DNA of 64,000 bases from Adenanthera pavonina (Eukaryota; Streptophyta; Magnoliopsida; Fabales; Fabaceae), in NCBI GenBank assembly GCA_026686845.1, contig JAIVEN010000014.1, positions 33,006,001 to 33,070,000 on the forward strand. The letters are read 5' to 3'. The translations under genes and the position numbers were made by a program. The number at the start of each line of letters is the position of its first letter. Positions within the stretch are counted from its first letter, which is position 1. Positions 1 to 12,476 of the stretch are shown piece by piece. The notes under the pieces are model-generated. The model had not been told where the DNA came from. It searched no databases and worked only from the letters and a program-made list of their open reading frames with translations.

Positions 1-879
1 GACTTTGTTTGCTTAAAGTTGGTTAAAAACTTCCATCCAACCCTTTCGACCCAACTTCACTTTACCTTCCCTTTCATTGAAGGTGGCAAGTGGACTCTAA
101 GAGTCATACCTTATTTCTTTTTGGTATTCTTTCCCATACAAATGATTCATAATCCAAACATTCAGTAATTGTAGACAACACTTCAATCATCCCTTTCCCA
201 TAGTATGGCAATAGCCTAGGGTCATATAGATTTTTGCCAGGATTGCTAGAACCGGATTAATATGATGATAATGGACCATGTGAAACACACTGATGGCGTG
301 TAAGTCAATGATCCCTTTTGTGAAAGAGAATAAGACAAAACCATAAATTGTCATTGCAAAAACTCTACTGAAAATTGTCCATTGTCCTTGTTCTGCTAAT
401 GTCTTTAGATGACTCTCAACGAATGTTCTGGAAACCCCTTTCATGGTTTTTATCCACTCCAGTTGCATTTTATCCATGCTAATCCCCGTAAGTGTTGCTA
501 TTGCATTTTTTGATGGTAGATTCCCTAGATATCTATATACCTAAACTTTCTCCTTTAAGGGTAATCCTAGGAATTCTCCATATTCTTCTAATGTTGGGGC
601 AATCTGGAAATCTTGAAATGTAAAACACCTCAAAGTGTCATCCCAAAATTGTCCTAACATTGTAAGTGTAGATCCTTGAGTTGGTAATTTCAATGAGTCT
701 AAAATATCCTCATATCTTTTCCTGAAGTCTAGATGTATATCCCCTCTTATGTATCGAGATACTTCTTTTAAAGAATCGACTAATTCCATACTCACCTCTA
801 CTCTGATCATTTTTTCTATGTACAATATTCCTATTGGATCAAAACTTATGGCTCTTTTTGTGCCTTTAATTTTATGCTA
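1..879 (-). pseudogene. DUF7745-type plant repeat protein fragment, decayed
   Basis: Read on the minus strand, one frame runs through this region and resembles the DUF7745 domain common in legume and other eudicot repeats. Key segments are an LRCFTFQDFQIAPTLEEYG-type motif followed by LGLP (about 540-650), then IYGFVLFSF and DLHAISVFH (about 280-350). The frame is interrupted by in-phase stops at 541-543 (TAG), 187-189 (TGA) and near position 98, while similarity continues across the first two, so this is a relic rather than several small genes. It may continue beyond the left edge of the window. The domain's biochemical role is not known to me; such genes are usually found inside LTR-retrotransposon-like repeats. 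Family assignment is from remembered motif similarity and is fairly secure; function is not assigned. Confidence 0.68.
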
Positions 880-2215
880 ACTTTACCAACAAATCACTTG
901 TTCTCCTAAAAGTGATGAAAATTATTAGTAAATGATGATTGGATGAAGATCTTTTTATTTAAAATATATGTATTCTAATGAACATTCTTAATATATTTAT
1001 TTTAATCTACTTTTTGGGAATTAATATTTGAAAAGAAAACAAATATTCCTATGGATATGTCTCCGTGTCCTATGTTGAGTAAAGGTTTGAAGAATAAATA
1101 AATAAATAAGGGTCAAGATCTATCTTACTGGGTTTGAATAAGGTTTTTCTTCTTAGCTGCATAGTTTCAAGGTAGTTCTAATTTCCTAACAAGTCCCCAC
1201 GTTACTTTCATCTTGAGGATGAAAACCCTATTTTATCAAATCTAATATCACAAGAGCTTAGCTCTTCGTAAGATTAAATTTAATAAAATAGGTAACAATT
1301 CGAGCAAAGTCTTCACAATGAATCCTTGAAAACATTAACCACATCAAGGACACTATTATAAACTTCACTACTCTAAGGTATTCACAAACCCAAGTATAAA
1401 GCCCAATAAGTATGTGAGGTTATGTGTTGATACACAATGTATAAGGGGAGCATTCTACTAACTACCTCAATTTCTCACATTAAAGTAATAAATAAATAAA
1501 CAAATATATGATCAAATAAATAAATAAAAGGTAAAGCACACAAATTAACAAGGACATATTTATTAAAAAAATCAATGAGAAAAAAGGTGAGGCCTAATTA
1601 TTAACTAAGCACACTAAATTTAATTGGGCTTGACACATCAACATCCCCAGTGGAGTCACCAAGCTGTCATGCCTGATTGTTATCCAAAAAATAAAAAAAA
1701 ATGGAAAAAAAAATGAAGTCACCACCAAAATTTTAAGGAAAAATTTTGGAAAACCTAAAGATATAGGAAATGATAGTTTACAAATGAAAGAGTTAGGTTC
1801 ATGAGTTGATTGTGTGTAGGGAAGATATTAGGCACCCTACACTATCCATTCGAAAGAACAGTTATTCTAAATTTATTGTGTTTTATTAAATAAACCTTAA
1901 AAATAAATTATCCTTGTTATTTATATTTTATTGCTAAACCCAAAGAAAAATTAGATGAAAAATATGATTTTTTTTTATAGAGCGAACTTGACTTAAGATG
2001 AAACCCTAAGGCCTATATACCCTTAGAAGGGATTAAAGTTCACGTAATTTAAATATTAATTTGACTATTTTAAGTTTTGTCAAAAAATGGTATTCTTTAT
2101 TATTATTTTTCCTTTTAGAAAAGAATAATTGTTATAAAAAATCATGTATTTTATATATATTTAAGAAAACATATAGAGTGAAAAATATTTTGTTATGAAA
2201 AGTAAATTTAAATTA
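880..2215. other. Gene-free repeat DNA, probably LTR/UTR of the DUF7745-bearing repeat
   Basis: No coding frame is supported. Around 1640-1860 there is a stretch reading GGAGTCACCAAGCTGTCATG, then GTAGGGAAGATATTAGGCAC and CCCTACAC. Similar wording recurs in many plant LTR-type repeats next to DUF7745 relics, so I infer it belongs to the same degraded element. Boundaries cannot be fixed. Confidence 0.35.
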
Positions 2216-2220
2216 ATCTT

Positions 2221-2515
2221 GGTGGCATAAGTATCACTCATAATATTTTAAAATAGGAAAAATTATTTAAATTTGTGGTGGCATAAGTATCACTTACGAC
2301 TTTTTAAAAATAGAAAAAAAATATTTAGATTACTTGGTAGCATAAGCATTACTCGGAATCCCTTTTTAAAATAAGAAAAAATAAATAAATATTGATTAAT
2401 TCATGCGGTAACATAAGTATTACTTGTGATCCATTATTTAATATTCTATAAATTCATGAAGGCATAAGCATCTCCCATGAATTTTTTTATTAATAAAGAA
2501 GAGAAGTAAAAGAAA
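2221..2515. repeat. Degenerate tandem repeat, GGCATAAGTATCACT core, five units
   Basis: A core close to GGTGGCATAAGTATCACT starts at about 2221, 2277, 2336, 2407 and 2461, each followed by an AT-rich tail ending in runs like TTTAAAATAG or TTTTTATT. Spacing is 54-71 bp, so the units are diverged. It probably belongs to the same old LTR-type repeat as the flanking DNA. Confidence 0.65.
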
Positions 2516-5500
2516 AAGGAAAAAACAAAGATCATCGCCTATAATATTTTAAAGGACGAGGCACATGCGTTAAAAGAAGTCATAACCATGTAGGCGAGGT
2601 ATTACACATTCATTGAAGCAAAGGCATCATAAACATTGAATCTCCCATGAATAAAATATTCCAAACTCACATGAATACATACTTTTTGAATTTATGTCAT
2701 AAATTGTGTAATTCCAAATCTAATAGTGACGCAATAGAGATGTATATATATATATGTGTGTGAGAAATTATTAGGTGACTAGGAAGTAGAAAATTCATGT
2801 ATTTGTACTTGTGTAAAATATGAGTTTCCTCTTAACCCTTATCTCTCTTTGATATTTCTTAAGAGCTTCAATCTTCACTCACTCTTTTCAAAAACTCATT
2901 CTCTTTCTATGCCTCCCCACACTCTTAAGGTTTTTTTTTTCTGATTACCTAGAGCTCTCATGTTTATTGTTCTTTTTCTCTGATTCTCAGGCTCTCTATC
3001 TATAGAGAAGCTAGCCATGTATTTTTTAATTTGAAATATTTTGAATTTTAAAGATAAAAATCATAGATGGATAACATCTTAATCTCCTATTTATTTTTAA
3101 AAATGATCAAATCTCAGTTTTTAGTTCTATAAAGATGTATTTTTATTATTTTCTTTTCACCTAATTTTAAATGATTTAATTCTCTTTTTTTATGTTATCT
3201 TTTTATTAATCTTGTTGATTAGAAGGTTGGCAAGATTTTAAAAGATAATCTCTAGATTTCTATTCTTTTATTTTTGTTTCTTTATATCAAAGGATAATCT
3301 CCAAAATCCATTCTAAAATCTTTTAAGATAATCCAAGAATATTTTATTTTTAACTTTTTTGATCTTTTAAGGGATAATTTTCTATGATATTATGAACTTA
3401 TTTTATTATCTTTCCTATGAACTCTAAAAGAGACATTTTTTAATTTTTATATATTTATTATTTTTACTAAATAAGTAAGATAATATGGTGTTTACAGTAT
3501 TTCCAAAATCAGTATCAGGCATATGCACGCAATAAGAGATTGTAGTTATTTAAATTAAAAATCATGGTTTAATATATTATTTTATTTTAATATGATTTTG
3601 TCATATGGTTAATTTGGTGTACTGTGTACGCATTAACTAGATAAATGAATAATATAAACATATACCTAAGTTTGTTTAACATAATATCTTTATAATTACA
3701 TTTTTAATCAACATTTACAAATGCATTCTTTAATTGATATTTACCCTTGCACTGTTGTGTGAATTATATATAAACAATTGAGATTGAAAATATTATGAAC
3801 GCATGTTCCTTTCCATAGAACTTCTAAATGATGTATATAATATTATTAATATAAAAATTTGAATTTTAAATTTTTTATTTCAATGAAGGGGCAGAAGACA
3901 AAATGTAAGATAGAAAACGCAATCTTCACTTCTTGGTTTTTCATCTAAGGTCTGACTGTAGCCTCCAGCTTCTAATGGATGGAATTAGTACTTCTTCCTT
4001 GCATAGGAATCAAGAGGAACAATTATTAAACATATTTTTGGAGAATTAATGTTTCAAAATATAAGTTATTTTATGAGATTTATACATCATTTAATATTTT
4101 TTTACCCCTCTTGAAAATACTCAAAAGAGCCATAGTGGAGAGAGATTATGAAGGATATATTTAAAATAAATTATAATTTAATGAGTGTAATTTTGAAAAG
4201 TTAAAATAAATTTTGAAAACATAAAAAAAGTGTGAGATAGATAAATATGACGTATAATAGAGAATAGGGAGAGTATAATATCGCAAAAGACAGATTAAAT
4301 AGATTTAAAAAAGGGACGAAAAGGATGACACTCAATCTATATAAAATAACACTAGCTAATAACTGGGTATGATGCACAGAAACTATTGATTGGTTCTGAT
4401 GACCAAAAAGATAACCTTGAAAAAATATTCAGCCAGAAGCACACAATATTGATGATAACAAATCTGTAAAATATTTACCCAAAAAAATGTAATTAGTTTT
4501 GTAACGATAAAAATATTTGATGATATTTGATTGTAACTTATTATAAGCTCAAACTGACCTTAGAGCTTTCATCCTTGGAGCCGGTTTGTCTGCATATTTA
4601 GGGAATTGGGACTGAACATTCGCAGGGCATAATTATTACAGCTTTTGAGATTGCACATTTGTATATCACAGTGCACAGTACACGAGAGGAATATATAGTG
4701 TGGATTGGATTCATTATCACTGCTATTCATTCAACGAAATTTATTCTAATTAAATGGGGATTGATTGCAAATTGTGCAAATCATTTTAAATGGTCAAAAG
4801 AAAAATGAAATATGAAATATGAATCAAATGTAAATTGTTCACAAATTTTTCAAATGAACAGAAATTGCTAAAAAGGGGAAAAACTAAATAGCATTTATTA
4901 GAAAATTGAAAATAATCAATTTGTATTAATGTCTAATTCCAATCACCTAATTAAATTGTAAAAATATATTAGTTGGCAATGTAGGCCCAGTTTTAATTTT
5001 CCATCTCAGCAGGCTAATGTATAAAATTCTAACAATTCGCTCCAATATACCTTGCTTTAGTATATATAATAATAGACAATGATTGTCCAAGTCAGATTTA
5101 AGAAGTGTTGCGAATCATTTTGATGCTCTAGACATGTGAAAAAGTGTTAATCTCCAAGTGTTTGAAATTCTGACTTCTCTGATCAGAACAATTTGAAGTG
5201 TGATGGGTATTGTTGAACAATTGTTGAATGTCCCTCTTCCTTAGCTGCACAGGTGATTTGATGACTGTTTACTCAATGCCCATTTTCCCTGATTTCAGCT
5301 CTCCAGTTCCAAAACCTGACCACGTATTTGCTTATTCCTTGTTCACTTCCTTTTAAGTGCAATCCTCTTAGTCCACTTATTTGCTGTTAGTGGTTCTTAA
5401 ACATTTAATTGGGAAAAACCACCTCTTAAACCCTTTAACTCCTGCAAAAATATCACGCCTAATATATGCAAAAATATATATATTTTAAGACCTCAAACTC

Positions 5501-6440
5501 AAATAAATTCAATAACAGGAAAAAGGGCTTAATAAATTCTTATAATTTAATATGAGCTCTAAAATTGTAATCATGCTTAGCCCAACTTTATTTTTAGGCC
5601 ATACAAGGAGAACTATATGTTTGTTACCTTTATTGAAATTGGTAGAATACTTGTCAAAATCCACTCAGGCAAAGATGTAAATACTATAGGAATATCAAAT
5701 ATTGTGTTTGGGTTTTGTCTAGTTTCAACCAACATTGCTTTGATTGAAAATAACTTTCCGAGATGATATAAGAAAATAAATCTTCCACCAAAGGCTGGTA
5801 GAGCCTTGTAATTTGCATTTTTGAATGCCAGTAATTGCTTTTTTTGTTTTAACATTGAATGCCGAATCATTTTGAGTTGTGATGGTTATTTCATGAATCA
5901 TTTTATTTTAGTACTTAAAAGAACCGTGCTCTTTTCAGCATAATGGGTGATAGAAGGAAGACAGAATCGTATAAATTAATAGAAAAATCAACATCGTCAT
6001 CCATGAATATTAGCATCTCTGCAAGAAATCTTGAAGAATTTGATGGCCTTTGATACGTTGAATTGTAGAATTAAAAAAAACGATGGAAACGAGAATGAAA
6101 TGATATCAGATATGTTCTAAACAAGAATAGGAATCATTTATATTATAATATTAGGAAGATTGCTCGGCCTTTTTCCCTTTCCAAACTAAACCATTTCAGC
6201 AAACTGGCCAGGAGTTAGATGGATTTATCTTTGATTGAAAGCATGGTATAATTAGGGGATGCATTTGCAAACTGTCGCTCGGTTAGTTAATTAATTACTT
6301 CCAAATCCTAACCCTGGATTCAAAAAGATGTAACTATTTAATTTTCAAATTAAAAAACTCTTAAAATTTATTATATAATTTTTTTAACAATCTAATTAAT
6401 TTTTATTTAAAAAATTATACAATTCAGTCTTTAATATTTC
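2516..6440. other. Gene-free AT-rich stretch
   Basis: Nothing recognisable as a gene or intact element. It contains short microsatellites (TA/TG near 2741-2762), pyrimidine-rich tracts and one minus-strand open frame of 85 codons (5613-5870) without a recognisable motif, which I regard as chance. The stretch 5800-5870 resembles 53,820-53,875 weakly. Confidence 0.4.
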
Positions 6441-6447
6441 TAAATTT

Positions 6448-6790
6448 ACTATGCTTTTAATTTTTAGAATATACTGTAAAAATGAAAAATAAAGTAATTA
6501 GTAAAATATTTTAGTAAATAAATCATCCGGTGCTGTTTTTAATACCTAAATATTGGAAATGTATTATTTTTAATATTTAAATTATTAGAAATTTTTAAAG
6601 TTTTACCTAAATATTTCAAAATTTACTATACTTTTAATTTTCAGAATATACTGTAAAAATAAAAAAATAGATTAATCAATAAAATATTTTAGTAAATAAA
6701 TCATAAAGTATTGTTCTTAATACCTAAATATTGGACATGTATTATTTTTAATATCTAAATTATATATTTTATAATTTTATATAACAAATA
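6448..6790. repeat. 177-bp tandem duplication, two diverged copies
   Basis: The segment starting ACTATGCTTTTAATTTTTAG at 6448 recurs as ACTATACTTTTAATTTTCAG at 6625, a period of 177 bp. Shared landmarks are GAATATACTGTAAAAAT, AAAATATTTTAGTAAATAAA, AATACCTAAATATTGGA and ATGTATTATTTTTAATAT. The copies differ by scattered substitutions and small indels. No coding content. Confidence 0.8.
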
Positions 6791-7238
6791 ATTGAGGTTA
6801 GAATTTTTTTAATGATTCAAATATATTTTTTTATTTTATCATAATTTTTAAATATTCGATATTTCAAAAATATTTAAACTAATCATTTCAAATATAAATT
6901 TGAATTTTTAAAATACAATTACTTAATTCAGATGTCAAATGGTTTGAGAAAATTACTTAATATTTAAGTATATTTATTTAAATAATAAAAAAATAATTAA
7001 AAATTTGAAGTTCAATTTAGTAAACCAATTATTGAAAATCATAATAACTTTTCAGGAGTATAATCATGTAAATTGAAAATATTGAATAATTATAATAAAA
7101 ATATTTATTTAATAAATATAACAATTCAAATTTTAAAAAACAATGGTCTATCCCAAATTCAACTTTGATACGTGTATTTTGTAATTCAATATTAGAAGTT
7201 TGATTTAAAATAAAATAAAACGCGCGTGATGAATGATA

Positions 7239-7503
7239 CTCCCTCTAGTCTTTAATATAAAACCATTTTAACTGAATCACGCGAATTAAGAATTGAAATT
7301 AAAACTAATTAACTACCTTGATTTCTCCAAAAATCTCAACATTTTTTCAAAACTACCCTTATTTAATCTCTCTCTTTTTTTCTTTGAATATATTAAATAG
7401 GGACATTTTTCTAGAAATATATAATAAATACTACCCCGTATATTGTAAAGGGTCTTATATTTAGGATCAGAACAAAAGATCCTATATATAGGACCAGAGG
7501 TAG
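7239..7503. mobile_element. Stowaway-like MITE (Tc1/mariner type), 265 bp
   Basis: The left end CTCCCTCTAGTCTTTAATAT and the reverse complement of the right end CTACCTCTGGTCCTATATAT form imperfect terminal inverted repeats, flanked by the dinucleotide TA on both sides (7237-7238, 7504-7505). Length, TA target site and the CTCCCTC start match Stowaway-type MITEs. There is no coding capacity. Confidence 0.72.
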
Positions 7504-7853
7504 TAGTAAATTCACAGTGAAGGCAATTATAATTTATTATAATATGTTGGAGATTGGGATTTTCTATAAAGAATGTATAAAATAAAGTGAAAAATATATC
7601 ATTAATGTAAAATAACTATTATAAAAATAAAATTGAAATCATTCAAATTGAATACAAGTAATTATATTTATTGAATAGTCATTTTTTCATAATCTGCCAC
7701 ATAGATCGTAGTTAATATTATTATTAAAATAAAAAATATGAATGAATTGTAAATGTCTACAATGAACTTTATTCTCTTTTTTTTCAACAACAATCTTTAT
7801 GCATTGAGGCTGAATTTTGTAACCAATTAAACTGGGATGTGACTGGAATTTAG

Positions 7854-8418
7854 TAGGGATGCACAAAGACCAAATAAGATAGTGTTGACTAAGAATGATC
7901 TTTGTGAGGTCAAGTAGGACCGAACCAACCTAGTATACAAGACCAGGGTTGGTCCGATCTTAAAATATATTTAAAAATAAAAAAATAAATTAATTTTATT
8001 TATTAACAAAACTATAATTATATTTATTCACAATATATTTCCTTAAAAAATATATTATAATAAAAATAATATTTATTAAAATTATAAATACTTAATAATC
8101 TTATATTATTTTTAAACATTATTAAGAAATTAATTTAAAGTTCTAAATAAAATTAAAAGATTAAATTTTTAAAAATATTCACAATAATAATATAGGTAAT
8201 TTATTATATATGAAGTATCAACAAAAACATCATATAAAATTAATATTTATACATTTTTAAATATATATATATATATATACAATTATATATATACCAGGAC
8301 TGAGTGAGACCAGGTTTGACCTTAATTCGGTGTCTAACCCTGCTCGATTTGCAAAACCAACCCAACATGTCGAGTAGGATCGGGCCTACCGGGCTACTGA
8401 GTTGGTTGAACACCCATA
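7854..8418. mobile_element. hAT-type non-autonomous element (MITE), 565 bp
   Basis: The left end reads TAGGGATGCACAAAGACC and the right end, reverse complemented, TATGGGTGTTCAACC, a hAT-like terminal pair. It is flanked by a perfect 8-bp duplication GAATTTAG at 7846-7853 and 8419-8426. GC-richer subterminal segments (7905-7955 and 8290-8400) contain repeated GGTTGGTCCGATC- and GACCAGG-like words, and the middle is AT-rich with a TA microsatellite. The 8-bp duplication is the hAT hallmark and fixes both ends. It has no coding frame and would need a transposase from elsewhere. Confidence 0.82.
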
Positions 8419-8426
8419 GAATTTAG

Positions 8427-9500
8427 ATGCATGATTCATTCTAATTTCTAGTGCCTATTTGGGTTGTTGAAACTTGAATGCATCATGCATCTAAATTTCA
8501 GTTGTAAATCTGTATAACAGGCCCGTCTAATTCCTCACAATAGGATGTAATAAAATTTAAAAAGGTTTGGAAGAATTACAGTTAGAGACCATTAGATAGT
8601 GAATTAATTATAAAAAAAAATTTTAGCTAATAAAAAATATTAAAATATGTAATATTGTATATTAAAATTAGAAGAACAAATAGTAATAAGTCATATTTTA
8701 TAATAAATTTATTATTTTAATCTTAAAATATAATTCCCCAAAAAGTTTTATATTGCAAGGGCACGTTTGATTGCTTTTTCTTTTTGTCGTAATAACCTTT
8801 ACATTTAATTACACAATGATCTTCACAAGCAAAAACATAATGAATCCTTTATACCATAACAAAGGTTGGCAAAAGTCTAAAATGCCCACACTCCTATTTG
8901 TTGTTGCCCACCATCCATTACCACTTACTAAGGATATGTTTGTGAGTTTAGGATAGAAGGGAATGGAATGATTATTAATGTATGGAATATAATAGAATGG
9001 AACAAAATGAAATTGGGTGGAATGAAGTGTTCCATTGTTTGAGAGTTTTATGGGGGAAATGAATGATTTCATTTGCCATTGTTTGAAAGTTATTATAAAA
9101 TATATGGAACAGAATAGATTTTAACTATTTTTTCTAATATTACCCTTATAAGCAAATTTAGATAAAAAAGTGTGAATAAATTCTAATAATAAGAAATGGC
9201 ACCTTCTTCTTCTTCTAATACAGCAGCTAATAATAATAATATAATATCTACTACAAAACAATTTAGTTCTTCGAATAATAATACTAATGAGGGAGTAAAA
9301 TTTTAAGCAAACAATAAAAATAACAATAATTGAAAATTAATGGTCTAAACAAGGTAATCCAAAAATCAATGAAAAAAAAACAAAAGAAAAACTTAACTCC
9401 TGTCCATATATGGATAAACTAAGGTGCATTGTCATTATTTTTTGAAGACATTAGAAACATTACAATCTCCTTCAGCACCTATGGGAAACATCCAGTAAGT
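8427..9500. other. Gene-free stretch, possible outer end of the Harbinger relic
   Basis: No gene. Near 8932 the words AGGATATGTTTGTGAGTTTA and GGAATGGAATGATTATTAAT look like the TGTTTG-type ends of PIF/Harbinger or Tourist elements, so this may be the downstream terminus of the relic at 9.5-12.4 kb. No matching opposite end or clear three-base target duplication was found. Confidence 0.3.
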
Positions 9501-9520
9501 GTTCTTTGAGCATCAACATT

Positions 9521-10450
9521 CTACACTATATGCACATAAGCTTTCGTTAATGTTCTTCTATTTAGTTGTAATGCTTTTAAGAGACCCCAACATTCACTCT
9601 TCGACATAGGACGAGCCTGTTGACTATTGATTATATCTTCAGTACACTTCCTAAAAGCTTCAACCACACCATTCAAAGACTTAACAAACATCTCAATGCC
9701 CAACTCTTCATTTGCAATTTTGCTCTTTTTTTTTCTTGTTCTTTGATGTAGTTGCAACTTGAGATCTTGCTTCTAGAGAAATTTCTATCTCTTCATCGTT
9801 ATTTACATCAAAGTTCTATAAAGTGACTTCATTATTAGATATTAAGATGTCAATATCTTCTATTGAATCAAATTCAGTTCCATTTGATGTAGATCTTCTT
9901 TATCTGATATTTGATATAGTTTCTGCATGCTCATCACTTGCCCTATCTGGTCCATACAGTAGTAGCATTTTCTCATATGTATGAAATTGGCTTGTTCCTC
10001 CATATGACAGCTTCAAGTTTTGCCTAAGTAAAAAGAATGTAAAATTAATGTTTATTCAATTGAAGTGATGGATATTTCTATTATTGATGATAGGGCATAA
10101 AAATATTAAATAATATTACCTCAATTAACTTATCACAAACTTCTGATTCAGCAGTCCACAAATTTATGTTTGAGTTCCATTTAAACCCACTCAAGCCATT
10201 GTTGAACAAGTCATAGTAGGGGTAAATTTGCTTTTCAACATTTTCATATGATCTTTGACTTTAGTTTTGTCAAATTGTTTGTCAGAAAACTTCCCTCTTA
10301 TTTCCAACAAAATTTCATCTAATGCTTTGATGTGAAGGTTCCTCCCAGTCTATTTCCCATATTGTGTTGATATGCATAGGCATCAACAAAAACATCCTCT
10401 ATAGCATTGGTCCAAATGTGTTATCCATCATTGGATGCATTAAGCACATC
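9521..10450 (-). pseudogene. Myb/SANT-like DNA-binding protein (PIF/Harbinger ORF1-type), broken
   Basis: In PIF/Harbinger elements a second gene encodes a Myb/SANT-like protein that assists the transposase by binding DNA and moving it to the nucleus. On the minus strand, 10,450-10,120 carries fragments of the N-terminal Myb-like domain (a YYDLFNNGLSGFKWN-like stretch and NLWTAESEVCDKLIE), 10,020-9,900 carries FHTYEKMLLLYG, an acidic part follows, and 9521-9757 is the open C-terminal part with a basic KKKSKIA patch and a conserved CWGLLKALQL-type helix. Frames shift and stops occur (near 9905 and 9820), so no intact protein is encoded. It lies downstream of and on the same strand as the transposase, the usual PIF arrangement. 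Exon boundaries were not resolved. Confidence 0.62.
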
Positions 10451-10732
10451 TCCTTGACTCTTTTGCTTTGACATATTTAGATTAACAAATAAATTATTGG
10501 ACAATAACTAATACAATGAGTTCATAATGACAATACATGAAGAAAATATATTAATTTCATAATGACAGTACATAAGAGAAATACAATTCAAAGTGACAAT
10601 ATAGGAAATAGAAAGAGTTAATAAGTCTATATATTTATCAAGATATGTAATCATGCACGTAAAAAGTGCAATTGAGTCCCTAATTAAACTTTCTCTTATT
10701 GCCTCTTCACTATCTTCCCTTTCACTATTACG

Positions 10733-12395
10733 CTATCTATTTTCATCATTTTGGTTAAAAAGTTCACAATCCACCTTAGCTATAAATTCTTCATTTGGAT
10801 TGACACCCATCAAATAATTATGTAATATACAAGAAGCTAAAATAATTTTCTTTTGGGTATGAATACTAAAAGTTGGTGCACTTGTGAAAATTGTAAACAG
10901 TTTCTTCAAAACACCAAATGCTCTTTCAATGACATTTTGCAAAGAAACATGTCGATGATTGAATAGTTTACAAGGATTTCGTGGTGGATTTCTTGAATAC
11001 TCTTTAAAGTGATATTGTTCTCCTTGATAAGGTGTAGTAAGTCCACCCCTTAACATAAAACCAACATGAACAAAATAAAATTTACCTATATATAAAATAA
11101 ATACACTTTAGTATTATTAGTTATGGCTAACTTTAGAGTTTAAGAATATAAAACTTTATTAAATGGTACTTTCTGGAATTTTTAAGGGATATTGGCATCT
11201 TAATACACTTTTTTAGAATTCTAGAATCAATTGTTATTCCTTCCCACCCAACCAAAACATAAGTGAATCTCATATTAAAAGAACAAGCTACCAAAATGTT
11301 TTTGGTGGGAAAATCTTTTCTACTATGAAGTTTAGGAGCATCATTTACAGGGGCTTTTGCATACACATGAGTTCCATCAATTGCTCCAATATAATCCTAT
11401 GATAAAATAATCATCTTACATTTGCATTTAAGCTTCTAAATTTTGGGTCAAGATAAAAGTAAAAGTCATCTTAAAATATGGGAAGAACCTATTACTATTA
11501 AGTACTTTTAGAGCAACTTCTTAACCGGTGGGTGGTCTCAAATAATCACATTCTAACTCAATTAAAGCTTCTAAGACGTAATGAAAATAGTGACTTATAG
11601 TTTCACGAAATCTTCAAAAAAAGAAGTTAATGGCACAATATCTCACCCCATGCTTAATCAAATATAAAAACTTAGTAACTTGTTTTTCAATTGTTGCCTG
11701 TTGTGTTGTTTGAAGACCACATTTCCTTTGTAATATAACCAAGGTTCGAAAAACCAGACTAGACTGGCTGGTTCAACTAGTCAGACAGGGAACTAGTGTT
11801 AAGTCTGGTCCAGTCATAGGATTCGACCACTAGCTTCAAAACCGATGGAAAACCGGTCATGAACCGATACAAAATCGGTTTGATTTTTTTAATTTTTTTA
11901 GTTTTTAAGCTAAAATAGCATTATTTTTAGTACTAAATAACATTATTTTTTATATAAATTTTTTCTTTCATATTGTAACATTATATAAGTATTATTATGA
12001 CGCATAATTATTAATAATGATAAATTTACTTAACAAATAATATGAAAATAAAATATTAATTGACTATTTTGTATTCAAAATATAGTTATAGATGAATATT
12101 AATTTATTTAGATTTTAATATTAAGTTATGAAATTTATTAATAATATTTTTAATTTTCCATACAACAAATAAAATTAAAAAATATTAAATTTATTGCCAT
12201 CAGTTTAATTCTAGTTGAACCCTCGGTTGAACCATTGAATCTTGAACCAGTGCCTTAACCAGTTCAATATCCGATCTGATTTTTGGAACCTTGAATATAA
12301 CACATAAGTTTAAAAATGCTTCAGAATCCATTTGTATTATATCACGACATTTTGATAAACTACTCACAAAATATTATATCAACTCATCTCATGCA
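10733..12395 (-). pseudogene. PIF/Harbinger DDE transposase, split by a MITE
   Basis: Encodes a HARBI1-like DDE nuclease that would excise and insert the element. From the N-terminus on the minus strand: DIIQMDSEAFLNLC (about 12,310-12,350), then after the MITE KQVTKFLYLIKHGVRYCAIN (about 11,620-11,700), FHETISHYFHYVLEAL and LRPPTG (about 11,530-11,610), AIDGTHVYAKAPVNDAPKLH with the first catalytic D (about 11,330-11,375), GWEGITIDSRIL with the second D (about 11,220-11,250), and TPYQGEQYHFKEYS then VIERAFGVLKK with the catalytic E (10,733-11,056). A likely intron lies near 11,060-11,130. The MITE at 11,740-12,293 interrupts coding sequence, and there are also stops (for example near 11,521). 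All three catalytic positions remain visible. It is a relic. Confidence 0.82.
11740..12293. mobile_element. hAT-type MITE, family copy 1 (554 bp), inside the Harbinger transposase
   Basis: Ends are CAAGGTTCGAAAAACCAGAC and, reverse complemented, CAAGGTTCCAAAAATCAGAT, forming terminal inverted repeats that continue into imperfect subterminal repeats (GGTTCAACTAG-type words). It is flanked by the perfect 8-bp duplication AATATAAC (11,732-11,739 and 12,294-12,301), as for hAT elements. The AT-rich core has landmarks TTTTTAGTACTAAATAA and ACGCATAATTATTAATAATG that recur at 58.8-59.4 and 60.6-61.2 kb. It has no coding capacity. Confidence 0.88.
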
Positions 12396-12476
12396 TGTTC
12401 TCTCTCTTCCCTTATGATTCTAGGAATTTGATTTCTTCTATGTTGCTTTTGGGTTGCATACCATATAGCCGTGATG

